Shown: positions 23,426-37,853, counted from the first letter of the stretch. The stretch is DNA of 64,000 bases from Lantana camara (GCA_037501455.1 CM074865.1:6335001-6399000); one strand, 5' to 3'. The notes: generated by a model not told the origin, from the letters alone. Numbers and translations are program-made.

Positions 23426-24303
23426 CAATGTTTTCAAAACCGGACCGGAGGTCGAATCGGTAAGCGTACTGGTTACCGGTTCGATCGGTTCAACCACCGG
23501 TCGAACCGGTATGACGTCATAAATAATTAATAATTATTTTATTAATTAAATATATAATATCATATATATATAAAATAGACCTATAATTTTTAATACATAA
23601 AATAAAAATAATATTACTTTAAAAATATCTATAAAAAAATATATTACATTTATGACACTGTACCAACATTTTTCCCCATAAAATTATAATGATTTAGAAT
23701 AAGTAATCTAGAAAACAAAAAAAAACCAAAGAAAAATAATTTATATGATATATTTTTACCCATCTAAAAACTTACCGCAAAAAGGCCCAAAGCTCAAAAA
23801 GGAGTGTACAAAACCCTTTTTAAAGTTCAAACCCTACTTTCAATCCCCATGAAATCTATCCGCCGTGGGATGTGCAGAGACGAGAGTGAGTATTCTTTCT
23901 CTTCGTGGTTGTTCTTTTTCAGTTTTCTTCATCTTCTTCCGATAGTTATTTCAAATCCTCGTGCAAAAAATTGATTCCATATTTTAAACAATCAGGATAG
24001 CTTTCTTACTCATTCTCCCTTTTCAGAAGTGTCAATCGGAAGAGGAAGTGAATAGTTGCTGCGCGAGATTGAAGAACAAAAACCCAACAAAAAAAAAGAA
24101 AGAAAGAAAAAATGGGGCTAAATCCAAAAATCGGCGGTCCGGTCCGGTTTCCATACCGAAACCGCCGGTTAACCGGACGATTTTCCCGGTTCTGCACCGC
24201 TCCGGACTTCACTGGTTTTAGGTACCCTACCGGACCGGGCACGCCGTCGGTCACCGGTTGAACCGATCCGACCGGCCGGTCCGGTCCGGTTTTGAAAACA
24301 TTG
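23426..24303. mobile_element. hAT-like MITE with GGACCGG-rich ends, 878 bp
   Basis: The termini are inverted repeats starting CAATGTTTTCAAAACCGG. They are flanked by a perfect 8-bp duplication GTTAAAAC at 23418-23425 and 24304-24311, the hAT length. The terminal 100 bases on each side are packed with ACCGGT/CCGGTT words, while the middle is AT-rich with a short more GC-balanced piece near 23850-24060. No transposase is present. Confidence 0.85.
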
Positions 24304-24311
24304 GTTAAAAC

Positions 24312-26848
24312 AAAGAAAAAGAAAAGGGAAAAAATAATTAAAGATATTATAGTCAATTGACGTGTTTGGGAAGTAAATAAAAATTAAAATTTAAGATTAG
24401 GGAGTTAATACTAAAACTAATTATTGGGGAGCAAATTAAAATTTCGTAGATTATTATTATTATTATTTTTTGGTTCTATAGTCTAATTCCATGGAACGAG
24501 CCAGAACGAACTACTTAGGATGTAAAGTTCTTCCTACTTAGGATGTAAAGTTCTTCCTACCAATGGTAACTGCTTTTTCAGGACTCAAATTCAGTTTACA
24601 CCATTTTGGTGGTTAAATTTTCTATATTAATCATTACTTAAAGCTTGTTGGGGAAAAAAAAAAAAAGGTAACTTAATTATTTGACAGAAAAAGAAAAAGC
24701 AAAAGTCATCAAAATCAAACTTTTGGAATTTCAGCAGATAAGAGTGAGGGTTGACGGAGAATTTATCCAAGAACACGAAAATATTGCCCATAAAAATGTT
24801 TGGATTTTCCGCGTGCTGAATATTTATTATATTTATCTGGGAAGAAAGGACTTTAGTCTTTTTTTGGGAAGAATATAATGAGTATTATATGTTGAAGCAC
24901 ATGAATGTTGAAGAAGTGGACTGTTTTCGTCAGGACTCAGGAGAGGACACAAATGGTTGACCAAACTTCGGACAAAATTACTTTGATATGTAAATAATGG
25001 GATATAATTCTATTTCTAATCCGATTTTAAATTGGTGTAACTAAGGAAAGAATTTTATATGAATCGGGTGGTCGATGTAAATTTTAAAACTAATGATCAA
25101 CATAATAACGGGTGTAATATTTTTATCCATATAATTATTTCAAGTGTTAATTTTAAAAATATGATATAGTTGAATGAATCCGAATGTCCGATTAAATTGA
25201 ATTTGTACTAGAATAATTTTTGAATAAAAAGTTTAAAGTAGTTGAAAAGGTTTCCTTAATTTCAAGTAAAGTATATTCTGAAGGAATTCATTATATTAAT
25301 TGTTAAGCTCATAAATGTTGAATAAGTGGATTGTTTTGATGGAAAAGGATGCAAATGGTTGACCAGCTTTGCAGATTGCGCGCATAATTACGTGTGAATA
25401 TGTAATAAATTAACAATTCTAGCAAGAATTTGGTTTCAAATCAGTGTAATTAGGAGAATAATATTTTTTATTTACAGTGCTGTTGATATAATTTTTTTTG
25501 AAAAAATTGATCAATCTACTACGAATTTAACATATATCTGCCTTATAATGATTGAGTTTAACGACTACATTCGCTTGAACTGGGATTTTCATTTTCTAAA
25601 TACAAATACAAGGTAGTTGCAAAATTCAGTATTATGTTCGATTTATGATGCACGAATATTTTTAAAAATATTATTTTGTAGTATCATATCGTCGGATACT
25701 CGTGTCTGACACTCTTCACGTGAGAAATTCAAAAAAAAATCTATGTCAATGTATTCGTATCGTATCCGTATCATCATGTTCGTGTACATGCATTATAGTG
25801 TGCAATCTTTATTTTTCATATGTAGCATGAAATCCACGAGTCTGGTTTATTTATCTAAGTGTTTGGTTTGTGGTCGAGTGGTCAAAAGCCACAGATTTGA
25901 ATGGTTTAATTTACATCATCAGCTCATAATCAAACTTATATTTCAACAAATAGAATTGAGGAAATTAAGAAAGAATATCGCAATAGTTGTTTTATCCACA
26001 ATATTTATTACCTTTTCAAATGTTTTTACGTATATTCACTTCCAAAATGCAACACTTTTACCAATTCAACCAAATGTGGAAAACGTATCATAATCAATAA
26101 TTAATTAATTATACATAACTAATTTTGCCTTTCAACTAATGTGAAAGGGAAGCCCTAATCCGAAAAAGAAGTGCATGCATACTCTGTAGGCTCTGTATCT
26201 GCACCTTTTTTCCTTTTCTCTTTTTTGGTTTTTTTTTTTTTTCTATAACCCATTTAGATAATTAGATGGACCTGAGTCGGAATGGATCAGCTAAGGTATA
26301 AAGTCCTCCATGGTAATTGTGTTTTTAGAAACTCAATCTTAAAATCTTTGATTAAATTAATATAATATCAAATCGCTAAGTTATCACAGCATACCGATTC
26401 ATATCCGTGGAGTATATTAATAAACATGTATGTTCTTGATGCTTTTATCACAACACGGGTGTGTATATATATATATATATGGTTTTGAATTTTGACTTAA
26501 GTGACTTTGAATGTTGTACGTGGCAATTTTATGTGCCTACCTATATGAAATGTTTTTTAATTTTATTGGACATGATAAAGATTTGGTCGACGAAAAATGT
26601 CAAGTATGGAGGGCCCGTGTCGTTCTTTTCCTTTGGAAAATATGTTTGATTTTTTAAAATGAGATTTGTCACTACATATGATCTGATTTGGCACGCTGAG
26701 GCAATGAGGATAATTTCCGTGAATTGTATGTGGATTAATATGCTTGCATTTTGTGCATGTGGTACTAAATTTATAGTGATTTTGATAATATTTGACGGTT
26801 CTGATTATGCAATACGTACCAGATCATTTTAGAGAGTTTTAATGACTT
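24312..26848. other. Intergenic DNA without a supported gene
   Basis: Only short open frames occur and none has a recognisable domain. A 23-bp word starting ACTTAGGATGTAAAG is duplicated in tandem near 24510-24555. A piece with GGGGAG words near 24395-24450 resembles the arms of the hairpin elements at 12011 and 48320. Confidence 0.5.
25640..25815. repeat. Dispersed GTATCGTATCCG-type repeat, copy 1
   Basis: This shares an ordered set of phrases with 51690-51860: AATATTATTTT, TCACGTGAGAAATTCAAAAAA, then TCGTATCCGTATC. A third copy is the insertion site at 26850-26993 and 42968-43000. No coding capacity is seen; the family is unknown to me. Confidence 0.55.
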
Positions 26849-26849
26849 A

Positions 26850-26993
26850 GTCCATGATATACGGATACGGATACTGACACGATACGATATAGATACAGTG
26901 ACATAGAAATTTTTTTAAAATTTTTATGTAAGAAGTGTCGGATACGGTGTCCGATACGAACACCCAACACGACGCAATATAACAAAATGATAC
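26850..26993. repeat. Dispersed repeat, copy 2, split by the gypsy element
   Basis: The stretch has ATACGGATACGGATACTGAC and GTGTCGGATACGGTGTCCGA phrases matching the dispersed repeat, mostly in reverse orientation to copies 1 and 3. It stops at GATAC (26989-26993), the left target duplication of the gypsy element. The matching right flank resumes at 42968 with GATACTTTTAGAAATTTT. Confidence 0.5.
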
Positions 26994-27635
26994 TGTTTAC
27001 ACAAATTTTCGGTGATCTGCAATAATCGATTACAAAATACAAGAAAATAAGGAAAACAAAGAATTTAACTATTTGTAAATAATAAAGTGTTACAATCTCT
27101 GATTTATCCTCTGATTCTTCTCGAATAGTGGATTCGAGGGCTTGATGCTCGATCTCGAATCAATTGTAGAACTTGATTGAATTTGTAAAACTTGGTTGGA
27201 AGTGTTGGCTCGTTGCACAGACAGCACTCCGGGATTGCAAGTGACAATAGCTCGGAGACTTGAGAGCTAGAATGTCTTTTGCTCTTGAGAACTTGATGAT
27301 CTTTTCTTGTGTTGTGATTTGTGATTTTTTTGTTATGTGCTTGTGAACCTTGGAGCCTCAATTTATAGGCTTTCGATTGCACTTTTGGGATTCATGGACT
27401 TGGGCCTGAACTTGAAAACCATTGCACATCTAATTGGGCTTCATTTCATTTAATGGATCACTTTTTAATCCATTTAATTAATTCAATGATAAAAATACAA
27501 AGTTCATAGTCTTTATCCCAAATTAAATATTTAAACCCAAATTTATTATGGATTCAAGACCAAAATTAATAATTAATAGCCAATTTAGTTGGGCCACTAA
27601 TTAATTAATTTATCTCCGAATTTTCCGTGTCAACA
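26994..27635 (-). repeat. 3' LTR of the TR-GAG-like element
   Basis: 642 bp, paired with 42326-42967. On the minus strand a TATAAATT box lies near 27360-27367, the likely core promoter of the LTR. Confidence 0.9.
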
Positions 27636-30600
27636 GATGCCCCCACTTCAAGGTTCGACAGAAGACATGTCAAACATTTACGAGGCCGAAACTTGAAGTA
27701 CTTAGATTTTTTTTTTCTTTTCTTTTCTTTTTCTTCAAATGGAAATGGCGGGCCCCGCATAATCATTTGAATTGTTTTGCCCAAACATTTGCTTTCAATC
27801 AAGGCCACAGACAATCTCTTCGGCCATCCAAATCCACCACTTTTTATTCATTTGGAGCAACAAAATTGGGCCTCTTTACTTGGTGAGACAACTTACTCCA
27901 CAAAGCAATGATTACTGGGCCATAATGACTTTCAATTGGCTTCAATATCAGCCGCAATCAAAGCTCCTCGCAGGCCGCAGCAGTAGTTTTGTTTTAAGTG
28001 ATTGGGCTACAAATAAGCCCAATTGAGGAGCAATTGCCTTCAATTTCTTTTCATCTCCCACGTTCGCACAGGCAAATTGCAGAATATGCCGCCAGGATCG
28101 GCGCCACAAATTACCCAAAATTTCTTCGATTTGATCCGGGATTTAATCTTCAATATCAATGCTGAAAATTGCATCTCACTCGAGTCTACATAAGAGTGGA
28201 TTCAACCCTTTCACTTCAGCAATTCACGAATGGGATAGAGGAGGCTTCAACATGCACCGGAAATTCCTCCGCCGCCGGAACTGTACTGGAAAAGGAAAAA
28301 TTCACTGCTCCCGCTGCCGCATCCCCGTCGCCAGAACCGTACTGGAAAGGAACAGCTCGCTGCCGCCGTCGTTGCATCAACTAGACGCCCACGAACAGAA
28401 CTTTGTTGTCGGTGGTCGTGCACAAGAATGACCAGTCCTTCGCCACCATCGCCTCACTTGGTTGTCTGCGAGTAACTAGCTTCCGTCAACATCAGAGTCT
28501 GAGTTTCGCTGAAGATTTCTCCAATTTTTTTCAATATTCGCTGGACTTGAGAATTCTTCAATACTGAGAAGCAAAAGCCATCCACTCCATGAACATGCGT
28601 TAACACAAATAAATTGAGAATTGCATGCTTTGAATCTTCTCTTTTTTTCTTTTTTTTTTTATTTTAATTGCTATGCAGGTACTCCAATTTTCAGGAATTC
28701 AGTTGGAGTCAGACAATTTTGGATATCCATGTTCATGCTTTTTGAGGCTCTTCAGCCATACTCGGAGCCTTTTTTTTACAACAACTCTCTATACTTTAGT
28801 CCATGGAACAACTCTTCACCCCAACTTTGGGACAATGCACCATCAGAATCGGAAGGGAACTAGCACATCGACCATCACTATTTCAGAAATTTCGGATACG
28901 CACAACAATCAATCTCATCCCATCATCAATGGTCACTCCTACCTAAGGAATTTGCATTACCAAACTTCTGACTCAACTCTGATCGAGATTCTTGATGGAC
29001 ACTTATGGAGTTCAACATCAGAGAGATGAGCGCACGATCTTACCTCAACCGCACCAATATACCATCAGCATGTACAAGGATCTCTTCATGAAGGCCAGAG
29101 ACACGTGCCCAAAAATCTCATGTCACACCGATTTCGTCGTGAATGGAAACTCATCAAGGATGTCCACTGCACAACACCAACATATTCGTAGTTTTGTTTG
29201 CTCTTGTAGTCCAACATCATCGAAGTCCCAAACATTGTAGGCACTTTGATCTGACTTTTGCCTCCACAGAGCCACCATAAAAGCTCGAAGACATCACAGA
29301 GATGCTGACGGAATTTTGCTCCGGAACCACCAGCTCATCATTAATGGTCCTCGTTTGAATTAAATTTTTTTTTTTTTTTGCCTCGGGAAACAAAGCAACC
29401 ATCTGCGCAACTTGTTCACGATCATCATCCAGCATCACTCAGATCCTTGCAGTTGCAGAAAAGTATCAGACTCTTACCCCCGATCAGAACACCATTGTTA
29501 CGGCGCTCTTTTTCCTCGGCATCGATGAGATCCTGATAGATTTGCTCTCGAACCCCTATTCAGAACCATGGAGGCCATTCATTCACCACTTCGTGACTCC
29601 ATGGCATGCATCAAGATCCCGACATCAACGAAGATTTTTTATGGCTAAAGTCGTTAGAGGCGCGAAGCCTCACTCTGACATCCGACATCAATGAAGATTC
29701 TGTTTGCTGATATCCTTATTCCGTGCAGTGAAAGACGTGAGCACAAAACACTACTCCATCATCCGACCGTCTCCACGCAAATGATGATTCTGCTTGTTGC
29801 AATTCTCATTTCATGCCCAATGATAGCAGGAGTGCATGCACTTTACCTTACTATCCGGACCATCCTCACAAGTCACGAATAATTCTGCCCTTTCAAGCTT
29901 TGCAAGTCATCTTTTTCATCGTCCGACAAAGTGAAAGAGTTGCGGAACATCCTTCAAACCTCCATCAAGTCAAAGTGTTGCAAATTGCTGGTGAGCATCT
30001 ATCCTTCGCATCATGGAGTTTCATCTCAAGCAGCGGTGATGACCAACAGCTTTACGTCCTGCCAAATTCCACCAATTTTCCTAACGTGCCATCCATTTCC
30101 AAATGACTCTATGCAGCATAAACATGACGAAGTGGAAAGACTCAGATCATCATATTGGCTTCCATAAAATTCTCTCTCCCTTTTTTTTTTTGTTCTTCTC
30201 TTTTTTTTTCTTTTTCATTTTCTTTTTCAGGTGAAAGACAAAAAAAAAAAAGCTAAGGAATCAAGTCATCAGAAGTCCGAGACACTCGTGATTGGCGGTA
30301 AGAGAAATCCAAGACATCTTTGAATCCGATATGGAAGCAAGGCGAATCATCATTTCCACGAAAAGAGAATTTAGTATGGTGTCCAAAAGATGTCGACGTT
30401 GCTGGAATATTTGGCAAGAGACTTAGGTCTTGATAGAGTTGGAGATACGATATGAAGAATTCAGACAAAATGTAGTGGCTTTGTCATTTTCTTCATGCAT
30501 TTCTTTTTTGTCACTTTGATGGAAAAAAACACCAATTGTGGAATAAAATAATTCTTTTGCATCCTTTTGTGCCTCTTTCTTTTTCGTGCATTTGTTCGTC

Positions 30601-30762
30601 ATTCTTTGCTTTGATTTTGATTTTGAATGGTTGCAATGCATGCCCCCAGCATTGGAATTTTATGAACATGCTGAAACTCACAAACAACTTAAATTTCTTT
30701 GAAGATATGACTGAACTTGAAAATTTAGTATCCAAGTTGCCTACGTACCCCAAAAGAGGATC
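27636..30762 (-). other. Internal region of the TR-GAG-like element without recognisable coding sequence
   Basis: About 3.1 kb between the 3' LTR and the nested insertion. Only short open frames exist on either strand and none shows protease, RT, RNase H or integrase motifs. Phrases such as CCGACATCAA with GAAGATT recur near 29620 and 29680. Pyrimidine-rich tracts lie at 30175-30230. It may be filler or captured DNA. Confidence 0.6.
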
Positions 30763-30767
30763 AAGTT

Positions 30768-32958
30768 GTTGGGAATGGTGCCCTGAAAATTCAATTTGTT
30801 GAATTAATTAAATTGAATTTACAGCAAGTTATGAGTATTTCACATATTAATAATTAATGACGTGTGATGGTATTCTTATATGAAATGTGTTTCATAGGAA
30901 AAGACTTTGAATACCGAAATCACGTGTCATTAAAGTTCTAGTCAGTAAGATAAGAATATATTCTTATCAAGACTATAACGTGGTTATATAAGATAATTAG
31001 TCTTTCGTCATAGGGAATGATGATTCCAATTATAACACGTTGATGATTTTCAATAGGATTGGAAACATCAAACTGGACCACTGAGATTATTTATTTTATA
31101 CTGCTATCTAAAATGAATAAAATCTCAAGAAGCATTGTACTCTTAATCCTGGTAATATTTCGGCTTTAGGCATGTAGTGCTAGTCACTATAACATACTCG
31201 AAGTGAGGTCTCGGTAACGGGTGGCCAAAATACTTTGTATGATTCGGTGACAACATGAAATGTGCTAAAGAGTTATATTGATCAAGGAATCTGTGGCCTT
31301 GCTGGAAGGTAAAAGATATCCTTGAAATAGATTTGCAAAAGTTCGAATTAAGACTTTGGCCAAAGCACTTCGCGTGATAACGTCACCGAAGTTGTATGTT
31401 GAATGTGTTTCACATACAGAGAATTTGAACTTAAGGCGAATCAATAAATTTCAAATTAGAGATGAAAAATAAATGATAGTAGTTGCAATTTATTTTTCAT
31501 GGATATCTACACGGGGGAGTAAAATGCGAAATTATTCTAGATCGAGAAATTCGTGAATAATTTAATTAATTTTAGAGTGCAATATTATTTATTTAGTGGA
31601 ATTAAATATTGTTAAACGGTAATTAATTATTATCATGGGATGATAATATATTAATCCGTTTGGAGCTAAAATTAATTATTCCTGCAGGTCCCCCTGCAAG
31701 CCCCAATTGAAAACCCAAAGAGAAAATATTAAAAGGAGAAAGAGAAATGAATTTTCAAAGTGTTTGAAAATGGCCAAGGAATTTATTTTAAGAAAATAAA
31801 TTAAAGTTCCAAAGAGTTGGAAATGCCCGGAATTTTATTTTGGAGAAAATAAAATTTTCATCGAAAAAAATAAATAAATAAATAAATAAATTCGGTGATG
31901 ACGTGGCAGCTGACGTGACATGCCACATCAGCAAGGTGGGCCAAGGTGGCGCTGACTGGGCGGCCGCGTGACACGACACGTGTGTGACACGTGGACGTCC
32001 TAGATCGCGCCACGTCAGCGCGAGCAACGGTCCAGATTTGTCTGGACCGGGTCGCGGGTCGGTCAATGGGTCGGTTTCCCGGATAGGGTCGGACCGGACC
32101 CGGACACGTGGCAGCACAGGAATCCGCCACGTCGCGATTAAACCCTAGCCGCAAGTGGAATACACGCGCCGCCTTGTGGCGGCGCGTGGGGGCGCGTGCC
32201 AACTCCGATTGGCGCTTGGCCGGCGGCGTTGGATTCGTGGAGAAGAGAGCTTCAACGTGGTGCTCTCATATTCCGTCATTTTTGCAAGTGGCAGTACGAA
32301 ATGACCAAAATACCCTTCATTTTATGTTTAAAATGACCAAAATGCCCTCTTATATTTGGCTATAAATAGGGGTTGAATGCCTCATTTCATTTCACTCATT
32401 TTTTTTGGCAGCTATCTCGGTCCTTTATGCTGAGAATGCTCCCTTCCAATTTTTAGTTTAATTAATCCTTAATTAAAGGATTAATTAATATATAATTAGG
32501 TGGTTATATAATTAATATATAATCCACTTAATTATTAGAAAATTAGGGAGGGAGTTTTTCTAGAAAATATTTTCTCGAGTATTTAGGGAAATACTCGCGG
32601 AGCCCACACTCCGAGGGTCGAGTCGGGGATATTGCGGGGAAGCTCTGCCGGTCTCACGAAAGGCAAAGGAGCTGGAAAAATACCGTTAGATAGCCATGAT
32701 TGCAGTACCGTAATAGTTTTCAGTTATTTTATTTTAAGCATGTTAAATTATATGCTCTTAAGTGTTAATTGCATGTTAGATATTTATCTGCTTAAGTGAT
32801 TTAAAATTTATTGTCAATTGCATGTATATACTTGAGTAGATCCGGTTAAGTCTTCCGCTTTGTATTAAAATGTTTTAGAAATATTTTAATACTTGTATTA
32901 TAATAAAATTTTAAAATGTGGTCCCGGACCGCTACTGTTCTGGGCCCGCCTCCCAGCA
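30768..32958 (+). repeat. 5' LTR of the Copia element
   Basis: 2191 bp. A TATAAATA box at 32361-32368 puts most of the LTR (about 1.6 kb) in U3. A GC-rich block at about 31900-32240 contains several ACACGTG-type words. Open frames in this block recur in both LTRs but resemble no protein and are not called. Confidence 0.93.
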
Positions 32959-32960
32959 AC

Positions 32961-32973
32961 TGGTATCAGAGCC
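32961..32973 (+). other. Copia primer-binding site
   Basis: TGGTATCAGAGCC, two bases after the 5' LTR, is the standard plant Copia site complementary to the 3' end of initiator methionine tRNA. Confidence 0.92.
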
Positions 32974-35900
32974 ATGCTCTAGATATATACATGCATTGAT
33001 ATGATGCATGCGATGCATAATTTTAAATCTGCTACTGTGCACGTAAATTCTGTCAAAGGAGGCTGGTTTTTAAGTGGGACCGTTTGTGACCCCTCCAGTG
33101 TTTCCTGGGAATTTACGTGGAATGGTAATTTTCTGGGAATCGATTTCAATAATCTTCTTGGTTAATTACCGAATCAGTAAACATGATTTAAATTATGAGA
33201 TAATTTATTTATAACATGTTTACTTTATGCCATTTATTTTAAGCATGATAATTATGTGATAATTATATTAGCATGCTTAATTAATTTAATTTATGGCATA
33301 TTTATTTTAAGTCATTTAAAATTTTAAGCATGATAATTATGTGATAATTATATGAAAGCATGCTTAATTATTTTATTTTATGACATGATCATGATAATAT
33401 GAGATATTATGATATTTACAATTATGCGTATTTTATTTAATGTGATTAAATAATAATGTTTAACAGAGATTAGACGCGATGCATAATTAAACTAATATTT
33501 TTCGGCCTAATTAATAAATAGTTATTAAATTACCTTAAAATATTATTATTGGGATTTTAAATATGATTTAGTAATCCTAGTGGGAGGGTATTTATTAGAT
33601 TAATTACTTCCAACAATAAGACGCCAAAAGTGATTATTAAATAATCAAAAGATAATCCACACCTTCTAAAATTCAAGTGGGAGTGAGATGAAAAGAGTTG
33701 GATTCTCACGGCCTCCATTACCCGTCTATTGTATAGTGAATATATACTACTCCCTTCGGCGGGTATGTATTCACGGTATACAAGATTAGACTTCTACGGA
33801 TAGAATGAAATACGGGAAAGTCAGCTCGACCACGCCTCCGTGGAGTGTCTTGACCTACTCGTACGGACTTCTAGGTAATGGTGCACACTTGACTGAGTAA
33901 TGTATTAACCTCCCTTCGGAGCTCTGTTACATTTACTTAGAGGCCAAGGGTTGACGTGGTGAATTAACATTGTTTGGTAAGAGTTGTCTAGATGACATGT
34001 TAATTAAGAATAGTTCTTGCTTTTCTAAGCGGTTTTCGACCTCGCCTCCGGGGAGTCAACTGCAGTTAGTTAAGTCACCATTGCGTAAATCAAAATGCTT
34101 GCGTGGATTTCATTTATTGGTTGGACGCAGAAGAAAGTGAAATACATAATCATAACTTGTATTTATTTATTTATTTCAGTTTTGTAATTACGATCTCTCT
34201 TAGCCCACTCCAAACTGTATGTCTATAACGAAATAGGCTAGTAAGGGTTCAACTATGCTGATTAAGAAGTGAATCTTGACATCGTGTTTAGACACGAATG
34301 TTTACTTACTCACTGAACCTTATCCGAAAATTTCGAAAACTACAACCAGTCAGGATTAGAAAGACGCTTATTCTAAATAGATCAAGTGTGATGATCTGAC
34401 TAGTCTTATATCCTGACATCTGTTTTAGATGTTCTTGAGCATCAGATGCATGAGATGTCCACTGATAAGAACATATGTTGAAGACAGAGTCGTACGAAGG
34501 TACGAGCCACGAAAAAGGTTGTTAGTCAAAGATGTTTGAAGGATCACTGACTCAGAACCATATTACGAATATGATAACTGATCTGAACGAGATTGAAAGC
34601 CTCTGTACTTAAAGGAACAATCTTAACAGATAGAATACGATCCTATACTCTCTGCCTAAGTCATTTGAACGGTCAAGATTATTTTAAATAAATTTTTTTT
34701 AAAACCAATTAACGACCTCAATATGGCAGAAAGGGTGATATAAACTAAGGGAAAGTTCTCTTTAATCAGACATCAATATCCACGGCCTAGAAAGCCAGTA
34801 AGTGGAAGAAAGAAAAAGGAAAAGTTCCTAATCTAAGGTTCAGAAATAGAAAGTCAAATCCGACAATGGAAAAGTGTTTCTATTTCGGTGGTAATGGGTA
34901 TTGGAAAAAGAAATTGTCCAAAATACTTAGTATGTCTATTTGTTACGCCGTTTAGATAAGATATGAAGATATCTTACTCGTTGAAAATATGTTTAGTTGA
35001 AAATTCACCGGAGTCCTGGTGTGTGAACTTGAGATCAACTAATCATATTTGCAAGTCGTTGCGAAGATTCAAACTAACCAGAAAGTTTGAAAAACGGCTA
35101 ACACACAACTACTACTCGGGGATAATACAAGTATAATTGTATTAGCAGTAAGGACTATAAAGTCGTATTTTGGCAGTAGGGTTTTTTATATTATACGTGC
35201 CATATATACAGAGATCTGTTTTTTGTAAGTTATTTGATAACTAGGGGTTTAACTGTTTAAACAAAAGTTTACCGCTAAGCAAAATAAAAGGTTTATTTGC
35301 TCTGGCACAATAAAAGATGGTCTTTTATACCTCAATGAAAAACCCTAATTTAAGTTTAACATTAAGAAGCTTGACTTACCGTCTAAGAGGAAAAACTTCT
35401 ACGTGGCATCAATGACTTGGTCACTTTTATCCGAATAAGATCCAAAGACTGATTGTCGACTCTTTTCGACTTGACAACTGTCAGTCTGCGAATCCTGTTT
35501 AGAAAAGTAAAATGACCAAGAAGGTTCCTTTTAAGACAAAAGGTATTAAGCCATGAACTTGCTTGAGTTAGTTCATACGAACGTATGATATTATGAATGT
35601 TCAAGCAAGAGAAAGTTTTTGCGTACTTCATCATTCGTTTGGATGAATACTCTAGATACAGATATGTTTATTTGATGAGATTTAAGTCTGTAATTTTGAA
35701 GAGTTCAAAGAATATAAGACTGAAGTCAAAGAGTCAAATTAGAAAACATATCGAGTCACTTCGATTAGATCGAAGTAGTGATAAGTATCTAAGTTCAGAG
35801 TTAAATATAATTTCTCAGATGAGATTAGATCTCAACTATATATATGAGATAAGTCTTAGCAAAGATGTATTGCAGAAAGGAGAAATAGAACTCTGATAAT

Positions 35901-37853
35901 GATGGTAAGGTTCATGAAGAGTCATGCTACCCTATGAATTTCGTTTTGGGGTCTTGCACACAAAACGTCAAATCTAGTTCTATCTAAGTCAGTTCCTAAA
36001 ACACTGATGGGTCTATAGCTAGGGTGAAAACCCTGTATCTTTTATCTTCGGATTTAAGGTAGCCTGGTCCATGAGTTAAGGATGGATCCTGACAAGTTAG
36101 AATAAAGAACAAATGCTTAGTTGTTCTAAGGTTATCCTAAGAAGAACGAGAGGTGGTATATTTTGTAATTTGAGAAATCACAAAAGATGTTTGTGAATAT
36201 TTCAAAGATAATTACATAGATAACCAAAAAAAAAGTGGAAGCAAAGTAGTGTTAAAAGAAATAACAGTATTAGATACTGATTTCCATAAACCCGTGATAA
36301 TTGAAAATGTATTAGATACATGTGATGTACCATATACAACATGTGATGTAGAGACGTGTACACGAGAGCATCATTGTAGTGGGAGGATTGTCAGGAGACC
36401 TGACAAGATATCTAAGATTAACCCAAGTGGTTGAATCTAACGTATCTGATCCTGTCACATGTAATGAAGCTATGGAAGATATAGACGCTGACCGTTTGAT
36501 CAATATCCATGGAATCTAAGTTAGAATCTTTGTATTCTAACAAAGTCTTGAACTTGTTGAGGCGCCTGAAGGCATTAAACCCTATTAGATAAAATTGGGT
36601 TCTACAAGACGATAAAAGGAGAAATGGACAAAAGTAGAGACTTTAAAGCAAAGCTTATGGCAAGGGATTTTACCCAGAAAGAAGAAATCATTTATGAGAT
36701 CTTCTCGCCTATAACAGTGCTTAAGTCCATTATCCTCTCCATTTTATCTCATTATCGATTATGAGATTAGATAAATGGATGAAAAGACTATGTCCTTGAA
36801 CGGGAAATTTTCAAGAAGAAGAGATACATGGTACAACCTGAAGGCTTCACAGCCAGAAATCAGGTGCATATAATGTTAGCTTAATAGATCGATTTATGAT
36901 CTTAGGCAAGCGTCTAGATTATGGAGCATCAGAATTATAAGGCAATTTAAATTCCTTGGACTTGTATAATTGCCTGATGAACCATGAAGTGTACAAAATG
37001 ACATCATGATAGCGTTGTAACATTTTTACTTTATACGTAAACAATATTCTGCTCATTGGGAATGATGCAAGAATTTTGTCAGTGGTCAAGATTCGAGCGT
37101 CAAATCATTTTGACAAGAAAAGACCTATGTGAGACCAATACTATTCCAAGGATCAGACTTTTGTCGTGATCATGGGAATAAGGAGATTGGTTTATCTCAA
37201 GGAGCGTATATAGATAAGATGCTGGTAAGGTATAATATGATAAATTCCAAGAAAGGTTCATCACCTTTTAGATTTGGAATTTATCTATCTCGAGATCAGT
37301 GTCCTGAGATAACTGAAGAGATAGAAGACATGATTAGAGTTTCGCAGCGTAAGCTTTATGTATGTCATATTATGTACAGGGCCAGCTGTCTATTATGAAA
37401 TAGGTCTAAGTCAGCAGATATTAGTCAAACTCTAGAATCTGACATTGGGTAGTAGTGAAAGCATATATTGGAGTGCTTGAGAAGGACTTGAGATTATATG
37501 CTTGTCTACCACAGTGGTGAGCTCATTTCAATAGAGTATAGAGATTCGGATTTACAATCTGATTTGTATTCTAGATGTTTGACATCAGAATACGTGTTTA
37601 CTCTAGAAAGAGCAATCGTTAATTGGAGAATGTTAAGCAGAGTTGTATTACTTACACCGACATGGAAGTCAAATACATGGTAGCTTGAGAAGCAGCCAGT
37701 TAGATATATTGGTTTCATGATTTCCTAGTTGTTGGCTTAGAGAAACATCTAAAAGATTCCTTCACTAAAGCATTGGCGCAAAAGAGTGCAAAATGGGTTT
37801 TGACACTCATGTGAAAGGAATAAGACTTAGATGTGTAGCCAAATTGAATTTAG
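32974..37853 (+). pseudogene. Copia gag-pol relic
   Basis: Recognisable pieces occur in correct order but in several frames. A gag zinc-knuckle remnant near 34872-34915 (KCFYFGGNGYW) has lost most metal ligands. A protease-like stretch lies near 35005-35080. An integrase fragment near 35630-35680 reads RLDEYSRYRYVYLM. The start of RT lies near 36640-36760 (FKAKLMARDFTQKE). The RT active site near 37025-37070 reads LYVNNILLIG, where Asn replaces both catalytic Asp. An RNase H-side piece at 37129-37398 contains GLSQGAYIDKMLVRYNMINS. No functional enzyme can come from this copy. Confidence 0.85.

Noticed and set aside
25860..25940. tRNA-like phrase (GTGGTCGAGTGGTC)
   Set aside because: Could not be folded into a cloverleaf with a proper acceptor stem and anticodon arm.
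28159..30167. Plus-strand ORFs of 60-120 codons as a captured host gene
   Set aside because: No recognisable domain, frames overlap, and no consistent splice structure was found.
31788..32365. Several overlapping 85-137 codon ORFs, repeated at 38889-39465
   Set aside because: They lie in the GC-rich block of the Copia LTRs, occur in several frames at once and resemble no protein family; repetition only reflects the LTR pair.
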